A stretch of DNA of 64,000 nt from Trichoderma breve (taxonomy: Eukaryota; Ascomycota; Sordariomycetes; Hypocreales; Hypocreaceae), in assembly GCF_028502605.1 (NCBI RefSeq), contig NC_079232.1:2108001-2172000 (forward strand). Reading direction: 5' to 3'. The position numbers and the translations under genes were made by a program. This document shows positions 56,258 through 64,000 of this stretch, one piece after another. How positions within the stretch are numbered: position 1 is the stretch's first letter; each line of letters begins with the position of its first letter. The notes below the pieces were generated by a model that saw only the letters and a list, made by a program, of their open reading frames with translations, was not told the origin of the DNA and did not search any database.

Positions 56258-59200
56258 CTATGCCGCTGCACTTGGCTGCAATGTCTCCCAGCCTCCCATC
56301 TCTTCCTCTCCTCCTTCGTTCAATGAATCTAGTAGGTCCACGGGGCCTTGGTTTGCCTGTCTTGATCGCTGTGGCAAGGTGGGAGGTCCTCTAGCCGCCA
56401 CCCTTGTATTTGTGCTTGTAGTTGTGTTCATGCCCACGTTCAACGGAGGTTTGGGCGGCGCAATGGGCTTTTTCCCAGTAGTTGAGATTGCTGGTCGCGT
56501 CTGCCACTGCACATCGTCTGGTTTTGCAACCATCGTTGAAGCGCGAGCAGGCAGCGGCGGGTGGAAATCATCGCCGCCATGTGCAGGCTGGTTGCGTCCG
56601 CCCCCTGATGCCAGCGACGATGTTGAAGCTGGGGATGTGGACAGCAGGTGTGCTGGCTTCTTCGCCACAGGCGGCGCAGACTTCCCAGCTTTCAGCTGCT
56701 GAGACAGCTGCGATGTCTGAGAAGCTGAGGAGGCCGGTCGAGGCTGTATCCACAGTGGTTGAGTCCCTGCTCTATCAGCTCCTCCAATTGCCCCCAGGGA
56801 GGTCGAACTCGCTGACTTGATGCCCAGCCCTGTATTCGAACCCATGTCCAAAGTTGTCGCTGAACGGCGAGGTGGTGGAGGAGGAGGAGCCACCCCAGAC
56901 CTGTCTCCGTGAGCACTCCGCGTGCTGTCACCGTCTCCAATCTTCATTCGTCCCACTTGGGCAGGGAGAGTGGCCGGGTCATATTGGGGAGGCAGCTTCC
57001 TAGGTCCACCAGGCCCAGCTGAAATCATCCCCCTCGGAGGCATCACCTTTTCATACGGCGAGCTGGATATGCTAGAAAGGGACGCCCCTGGTGACGACCG
57101 CGAAACTGATATCCAGTCTAACTCTTCGCCCTGACCGAAAGGATTTGATGGGCGGTTTGGATTCAGGGCCATCTGCTGACCGTCTCGCCCGCTAGGTATA
57201 GGTATCTGTGCTCGAGCCGGCTGTCGATTGTCGAGCCACCACTTTTGACGGTCTGAGCTTGCCGGTGGGAGACCTGGCTCGATGGCGTCGTATCCAATGA
57301 GGTCTTCATCTTCCGTATCTTCTCCATCTCCGTGTGCCGCCGAGTCCCCAACTTCAATCTTACGCCGATCATACAACTCATGGCTGATGGCGTTTCGTTG
57401 AGCCTCGTTAATGAGACTAACTCGGCAATCAAATGTAGCGTAAACGGGCCTGTGGTCTGAGAACAACAGTGGTGCTGAATCGTACGCCGTTTGGCGGAGA
57501 ATGGCTCCCTTTCTTAATACTCTGTCTGTCCAGGCTGGTATTCTTGCCTTCTCACTACAGGACTGTCAGCACAACTGCATAGATCTTTGGCTGGGAGAAG
57601 AGGAAAAGGAGCATCTGCTTACGAAGTATCGTAGACCTCGGTTCCAATGTCGAATCTATAAGTAGGCATGAAGCTAATACGAGCTTCCGAATAGAATTGG
57701 AACGCGAGTCCAGCCACCATTTGTAAATTCAGCTGGTCATTCTCGTACATGGTTTGCAGGTCTCGTTTCTTCACCAAGCCGCGGACAACCTCTGAACTGA
57801 GCCCGATGCGATAATTGAAATCTCCAAGCCAAATTATGGCATCTAGTTGCATGAGTTAGCGTCCAACATCCTTTTTTCTCCTTATCATCTTCCCCTCCCA
57901 GACAGAATGACATACCATGATCCTCGATACCTCGATTCCTCTGAAATCTTAGGCCGCCGTGAATCGTTGCATAATCTCGATTTCGTTCATCGTAATTGGA
58001 AAACCCTGCCGCCAAATGCGCCGTCACAAAGCATATATGGGTGTTTGCATAGTCAAATCGAATAGCAACAGCTCCCTTATTTCCGGCCATCCCGGACAAG
58101 CCTGTTTTCTTGACACTTCCCTCGACATTCTTAATATGATCAAGAGAGGATGATTTTACAAAGATGCACAACGCCGCTCCCACGAGTTGTCCACTCCGCA
58201 ACAGGACATATTTATGTCCTCCTAGACTGGCTTGTCGCTGGTTCAGAGCTCGTTTGACGGCTGATTCCCAAAGGCTTTTTCTGGTTGGGTCGCTGTTCAT
58301 AATCTGTTGTGGGCTCAGCTCAACTATCTCCTGAAACGCAACAACAAATATCTCTGGCTGTGATGACCCAAGTGAAGGCGGGAATAGCCATGGTGATAAG
58401 TCGTGGTCGATGCCTTCCGTACGTCCGTTCAGGTTGAACGTACCAACCCAGATGCTGATATTCTTGAACGACGTAAACTCTTCGCTTCTCCTCGCCAACT
58501 CCAACGAAACGTAGTCGCTGATGGGGTCAAACAAATGAACGGGGGCTTGTCCGACCAAGAGACCAAGCAGCATGTCAATGGTAATTTGTCTCGACGGATC
58601 TATAAAGTTGTTGTGATAGATACGCTGAGCAGACTTTCGCAAGTCTGCCATTGCGCCAGACAGTGACATTTTCCCGTGTCTTGTGAAGGAAGTCTTCAAG
58701 GCTCCGGTTCCAGCATAAGTCTTGGAAAGGGCATCACCGTTGTCAGCCCAAAGGCTGGAGTGTCTCATCCAGAAATCGGAAGCCGCAAATTCTCCTCGAT
58801 GGCCCAAGAATGCCTCGACGGCCATTTGGGATATCAGAGTCTGGATCAGATTTGTTCGATCCAGACAATCCAAGCAATTGGTGCGAAAGACACCCTCTTG
58901 TTGAAGCACCACCACCATGCGCTCACCACTCCTCTCGCCGGAATCGTTATGGCTCTCAGCCAAGTAGTAGGCGAAGCCATCGGCAGAATTCTCAATGTAT
59001 CGGCGGATCCCGCGCGCAGCCTCGTATCCTGCCGGCCCTTTGGTCTCCGCGTGAAAGTCGTAATGTGTCTCACGTAGCAATGCGTGATCCTCGGACTGGT
59101 GTTGGCCAGGCCGACTCAAGGGGGAGCGTCTGATGCACTCCCGATACATGGTCGCAAGTTCGACTTCGCCCGGCTTAGTTTCGCTCAGGAGGTTAACCAC

Positions 59201-60424
59201 ATGAACGGCACCATAAGATTGCTCGAGATCCTCGAAATGTTTGTTGAATGTGGGCTGCGTCGCATCTAGTGGTCGAGTAATGGTGATTTTTTGTCGGCCA
59301 GGTATCAGATCCGCCGCTTGTTCCCAAAAGACTGGCACCGACCCTCGAACCTGAGCGTAAGAGAATAAAACACCCGTAGGAGACCAGAAAGTTGTCTCTG
59401 TTTCGACAAAGTTTGCAACATTGCCATTGTCATCCATGCCTCTTGCGTTAAATCGAGTGCCTGCCCGCCGGCACGACAGTCGTGAAATCAGTGTCAAAAA
59501 GGACGGCATGCCACTCCTAGACGCCTTCAAGGGAGACGAGCTCTGTGGGATGGTCATAGTCTTACAAAAGCCGCGGATGGCAGACGTGAGGATGCGTGAT
59601 GAATCCAGCGCCTCACGTTCCTGGGGCATCAACCGAGAGCGAAATTGAACCAATGGGCTGATCATGAAGGAGTTCCACAGGTAGGTGTCGTCAAAGTTGT
59701 CTATCTCAAAGGAGTTTGAGTTGATCGGCCTTACAACTACGAGTCAGCTCAAGTCACCAGATCAACGCACTCTGTGTAGGCCATACCGGTCTTGTACTCT
59801 GTTGGTGAGGTCAAAATCCGTGCTGTAGTAAAAAGACCCGTTGCTGAGCAGCCTGCGCAAGTCATGACACGGATGCTCAACGGCCACCTCTCTCCGACTC
59901 AGCCCTTGGCTGTAAGGCGATGATGAGTTATACCCAAACACATCCGATGAATCATCCAGCGACTCCAGAGGCACAACATCGTCGTAGTCAGCGCTGCTTA
60001 AGCAGTAAAAATCCACACTCGCAATCCGCTCCACGGTCTCGCCGGGCCGGACCGTTGCGGCCCTGACGGCATGAGTGATGACGGAGAGAAACACTTCTCC
60101 ATTGATTGCAATCAGGCCCAAGGTGCCGTACACAGGCCGCGACGTCAGCGGACGGTAGTCTTTCAATAGCTTCTTGGATATAGGAGAAAATTCCACCATG
60201 CATTTGGCAGCCGCATTCTCGCCTCCGCGCGGCTTGCTGGACGGCAGCGAAACAGGAGAGCCGCTGCCAAACGCCTCGCTCGCCGACGAGCTGTAGCGCA
60301 GGATCAGGGCATGAGACGACGACACAATGGCGATGGACCGGTGCGGATAGTCGCGGATGAACAGCTCGCTCGACTTCTCAGGCGCAGGAGCTTGCGCGCT
60401 CCACGAGCCCGGCGGATTATCCAT
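56258..60424 (-). CDS. Synaptojanin-type inositol polyphosphate phosphatase (SAC plus 5-phosphatase; Inp51/52/53-like)
   Basis: Model: complement(join(56258..57554, 57623..57842, 57916..59729, 59787..60424)), 1322 residues, phases consistent. The N-terminal SAC domain has the CX5R(T/S) catalytic loop 'NCLDCLDRTN' at about residue 500. The 5-phosphatase domain follows from about 640: 'WVGTFNLNGR', 'FVVAFQEIVELSPQQ', 'GNKGAVAIRF', 'WLGDFNYRI' (about 821), 'PAWTDRVL' (about 897) and 'SDHRPVYATF' (about 921). The last ~350 residues are Pro/Ser-rich with several polyproline segments ('APPPPPPRRS'), suited to SH3 partners in endocytosis. Both active sites look intact, so it probably removes 4- and 5-phosphates from phosphoinositides at actin patches and in membrane traffic. 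Yeast has three paralogues; I cannot say which it matches. Confidence 0.93.
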
Positions 60425-61975
60425 GATGGTGATGGACTCGTGGCATCAAGTGCCAAGTTGGGCGTGCAGGGGGGCTCAGAGCAGGAAGCAAGCGGACTTA
60501 GGGTCCCTGTTGATCCATGGTCTCCTGGCAATTGAGTGGAGCGATCGCGGGCCTCGCCTTGCAGCTGTCTTCGGTGGGTTTACGCTCCCTCTTTGGTTTC
60601 TCTCTTCGTAAGCAATTGTGATTCTCGAGCAGAGATGGCTGTTGTTGTGCGGTGGTTGTCGGTAGTTGTTGTAGCGCGCTATGTCATTGGTGACATAGCC
60701 CGGCTAGGAGCTTACCTTTGGCGCAGCTGAGCTATCAAAGTGGCTCACTTTATCAGTGCGGAGGCAATGCTTTTTGATGCTGTCAGCCTTGCGCCTCGAT
60801 TCGGTCTCCCCATTTCCACATTCAAAGGACAGGAAAAAAAGCAGCACATAGAGTGAAACGACGTTACGATACAATTGCATTTATCGAACTGTCAAGTCAA
60901 GGAGATAGACACCGTAGGCGTTGAGGGAAAGACTCCGTGTAAATCTTGAAACCCAAGGGCCCAGCCCACCCTACACTATGTGCAAAGCAGCATGGAATTC
61001 TATCTAAGTGAAAACTCCATAATACTGCAAGGTAGTACAAACACAATCTCAAAAGAGGCTCTATGAAGTAATTTATGATGATTACAGTTAAGGATAATGA
61101 ATTGTGAACTGCCAAGGTAGATACTACATAATACCAAGCACCTGGTAATATCACAGCTCGCATCTTATTCCATATATACAATCTCTGGCAAAGCGCTGGG
61201 TGAAACATTACAGTCAAAACAAGATTCGACATTGCTTGACAAATGGAAACGGATTCGCCTCTATTCTGCTTCAAGTACAATGCTGCTGGACATATTGCCC
61301 AGGAATTGTCTCTTGAAATAGGAAATCGAGAGCACAGGTGTCATGACGGGCCGCAACATTGACAGCCTCGCTGCAAAAGAATAGCCCAAAAGAAGAAGAA
61401 ATAAAAGACGTCCAAAGACTGTCAGACCTCAGATCCTTTTTGAGATCATGCTCGCCATGAATGGAGAGCGTTCATTCTCTTCCTATCATAATTTAATTTG
61501 GGAATCATCATTGGCCATGTTTGGAAAAGGAAAAAAGGATTTTGCAAAACGCCCGTTGTGAATAAAAACCTGTTCCTCGGCAGCTTACTCAGCAACGCGC
61601 GCTAGCAAAACGCTCCAAGCTTTCTTCACGCTGATTTGCTGCCAAGCACACGCCAGTACCTGCGCGCAAGGTAATTTTGCTCCGGCAATGCGTTACAAGC
61701 CCCACTGCCGATACGAGCCTCGTGACCTGGGCAACAAGTACCTGTTGATCTTGCTGACTCCCGTGCTCCTTGGGGATTTTTGGACCAATCAGAGCGGGCC
61801 TCCCCAGCCTCGCCTTCAAGCCCCTACCTCTCTCGAAACGCTGCTCTCCCTCCATCTTTGCACCATTCACCTTTACACTTTGCGCTTGCAACAGCTCTAA
61901 CCCGCGCCTTGGAAGCTTCTTGACGCCTGTATTCATTTTGCCTCGCCTTCAATCGCGTCTTCACAATATCCTTCC
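60425..61975. promoter_or_regulatory. Divergent upstream region of the inositol phosphatase and PRP39
   Basis: 1.55 kb with no supported gene. It must contain both promoters. The segment 60840..61330 is AT-rich. A CT-rich stretch, about 61840..61975, precedes PRP39. Confidence 0.5.
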
Positions 61976-64000
61976 ATGAGCGATTTCAATAGTTTTGGCG
62001 GCTCCGAGGAGGAGTACGCGTCGGTTCGCAAATTCGTTGCTGAAACGGTATGTCAGCCTGCTCCGTCAATCGGTCGCTGCCGCCCAACTGTCTCATGTTG
62101 GCCCGTACCATCTGGCTGCTAACCGATTATCCCGGCTTAGGAGGCGAACCCAGACAACTTTGAGAGCTGGGAGGGTCTGATTAAGGCTTGCGAAGCTCTC
62201 GACGGCGGTCTCAACCGAAACTCGAGTCCCCAGGCGCTCTCCACCGTCCGCGATGCATACGACCGACTTCTGCTCAAGTTCCCGCTCTTTTTTGGGTACT
62301 GGAAGAAATATGCTGATCTCGAATTCAATATTGCTGGACCGGAATCAGCTGAAATGGTGCGCTGCTCTCCCCTTTATCTTGTGGTTGTTGCGACACACCG
62401 CTAACGACACGCCAAACCTAGGTCTATGAGCGAGGTTGTGCCAGCATAACCAACTCGGTCGATCTCTGGACCGACTACTGCTCTTTCAAAATGGAGACGA
62501 CACATGACCCTACGCTGGTCAGAGAGTAAGTATTCAGGGCACTTTTTCCTTCCCCATAACGACTTCTACCAATGCAGTATCGCGCTCAAAGCACCATGAT
62601 TTCGGCTGCCCACCTGTCACGAGCTCTGCTGCTCACTATCGACCGTGTCTGATGGTGAGATATGCCACAGCGGCCCCCATCCTAGCGGGATCTATCTCTC
62701 ACTCTTTATCCCAGACTTTGTTGATGTGTACTCTTCGTCCCATAAACATTGCGTCGTGCTCCTACCGTTGTCCCCTCTAGGGACGTAGAATTCGATTTCT
62801 GCACTCCCAAATGGCCACCACCCCTTTGTGTACTGACCCTCTCTGTTCCCATTTTCGCCTAACCCTATCCCCGATGGAAGTTGTTTTGCTGACAGGATCA
62901 CGCAGGCTTTTTGAGCGCGGAGCTACCTTTGTTGGGCTAGATTTCCTCGCTCACCCCTTTTGGGACAAGTACATTGAGTACGAAGAACGGCAAGAGGCTC
63001 AAGATCGCATCTTCGCCATCCATGCTCGCATCATTCGCATCCCTCTGCATCAGTATGCTCGTTACTATGAGCGATTCCGAAACCTGTCCCACACCCAGCC
63101 TCTCGCGGAGGTTGTGCCGGCAGATACACTGTCGAAATTCCAGGCGGAAGTTGCGGCGGAAGCGGCAGCCTACGGCGGTGCTCCGCGACCGGAATTGGAG
63201 ATTGAGCGGGATGTCCGAGCCAAGATTGATGCCATGTACTACGAAGTCTTCACCCAGACACAGAACGAGGTATCAAAGCGCTGGACGTACGAATCCGAGA
63301 ACAAGCGACCGTACTTTCACGTGACGGAGCTTGAGCACAGCCAGCTCAACAACTGGCGCAAGTACCTGGACTTTGAGGAGAGCGAGGGTGATTTTAGCAG
63401 AATCGTATCTCTGTATGAACGATGTCTCGTTACCTGTGCCTTCTACGACGAATTTTGGTACCGGTACGCCCGGTGGATGGCGGAGCAGCCCGGAAAGGAG
63501 GAGGAAGTTCGCAACATCTACATTCGTGCGTCGACGCTTTTTGTACCCATCAGCCGGCCCGGCATTCGCATGCAGTGGGCCTACTTTGAGGAGAGCTGTG
63601 GTCGCGTGGGCGTTGCACTTGACATCCACGCCGCCATCCTTATGAAGCTTCCAGACTGTGTGGAAGTCATTGTTTCTTGGGCTAACCTCGAGCGTCGCCA
63701 GAACGGCGCTGAGGCTGCCATCCAGGTCCTCAAGGACCAGATTGATGCTCCCACCGTTGACCTGTACACGAAGGCTGCACTGGTGGCCGAGTGGGCCATG
63801 CTGCTATGGAAGGGCAAGAACTCTACTGAAGAAGCCCGAGCAGTATTCCTCAAGAATGTGCAGTGGTATGCTGATAGCAGGATTTTCTGGGACAAGTGGT
63901 TCCAGCTGGAACTTGAGCAAAGCCCTGAGGGCAAGGAAGGCGAAACGGACCAGACCGAGCGCGTCAAGCATGTCTTTGATGAGTTCCGTAGCAGAAGCCG
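61976..64000 (+). CDS. prp39: PRP39, U1 snRNP pre-mRNA splicing factor (HAT repeats), cut by right edge
   Basis: Model: join(61976..62047, 62141..62356, 62422..62525, 62906..>64000). The start ATG at 61976 gives 'MSDFNSFGGSEEEYASVRKF'. Half-a-TPR (HAT) repeats follow, each with the usual Trp/aromatic-Pro spacing: 'NFESWEGLIKACE', 'FPLFFGYWKKYADLE', 'SVDLWTDYCSFK', 'HPFWDKYIEYEERQ', 'NWRKYLDFEESEGD', 'FWYRYARWMAEQPG'. This pattern and order fit Prp39, a U1 snRNP protein that helps commit pre-mRNA to splicing. The third intron, 62526..62905, is 380 bp, several times longer than its neighbours, yet GTAAGT and CGCAG keep the frame exactly. The C-terminal part lies outside the window. Confidence 0.9.

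Overview
The window is nuclear DNA of a filamentous ascomycete. Genes carry short GT-AG introns (mostly 50-140 bp, with CTAAC/CTGAC-like branch sites), 5' leaders are CT-rich, and the gene content is typical of Sordariomycetes: a FacB/Cat8-type zinc-cluster regulator, a fungal 14-3-3, Erg4, an Rtf1, a Pgc1-like phosphodiesterase and a NACHT NLR. The protein sequences look hypocrealean, most like Trichoderma, but that placement is an impression from recall and not a search result. Fifteen complete genes, two genes cut by the window edges and one decayed gene were found. Exon structures were worked out by hand from splice signals, reading-frame phase and protein continuity. All multi-exon models given are frame-consistent, but none is supported by transcript data.

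Layout. 0-11 kb: the 3' end of a class IV aminotransferase (aminodeoxychorismate-lyase-like), a TPR/F-box/LRR protein, a decayed SF1-helicase fragment with two similar intron-like segments, and a large intronless NACHT NLR on the minus strand. This is the most accessory-looking part. 11-15 kb: a YGR210C/YchF-like TGS GTPase and a SET-domain lysine methyltransferase, divergently transcribed. 15-21 kb: a 2.9-kb upstream region holding a perfect 16-bp inverted repeat, then the FacB/Cat8 regulator. 22-29 kb: a glycerophosphodiester phosphodiesterase, RTF1 and COQ7. 28.8-34 kb: phospholipase D (Spo14/Pld1). 37-41 kb: ERG4 and the V-ATPase proteolipid c. 42-46 kb: a small secreted cysteine-containing protein and a secreted class 3 lipase. 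49-53 kb: 14-3-3 and an unrecognised 170-residue protein. 56-64 kb: a synaptojanin-type inositol phosphatase (SAC plus 5-phosphatase) and the start of PRP39.

Most genes are housekeeping and do not form a pathway cluster. Several share a membrane-lipid theme (PLD, Pgc1-like GDPD, synaptojanin, ERG4, lipase), but they are scattered and probably unrelated in regulation. The most unusual features are: internal microexons of 8, 10 and 13 nt in three conserved genes; an NLR with unrecognised N-terminal and repeat-like C-terminal regions beside a helicase relic; two introns in that relic that share sequence, as introner-like elements do; an exact 10-mer, GTACGAGTAC, found four times and only in the long upstream regions of the Cat8-like and 14-3-3 genes; and a strong inverted repeat upstream of the Cat8-like gene. 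I saw no tRNA, rRNA, CRISPR array or intact transposon.
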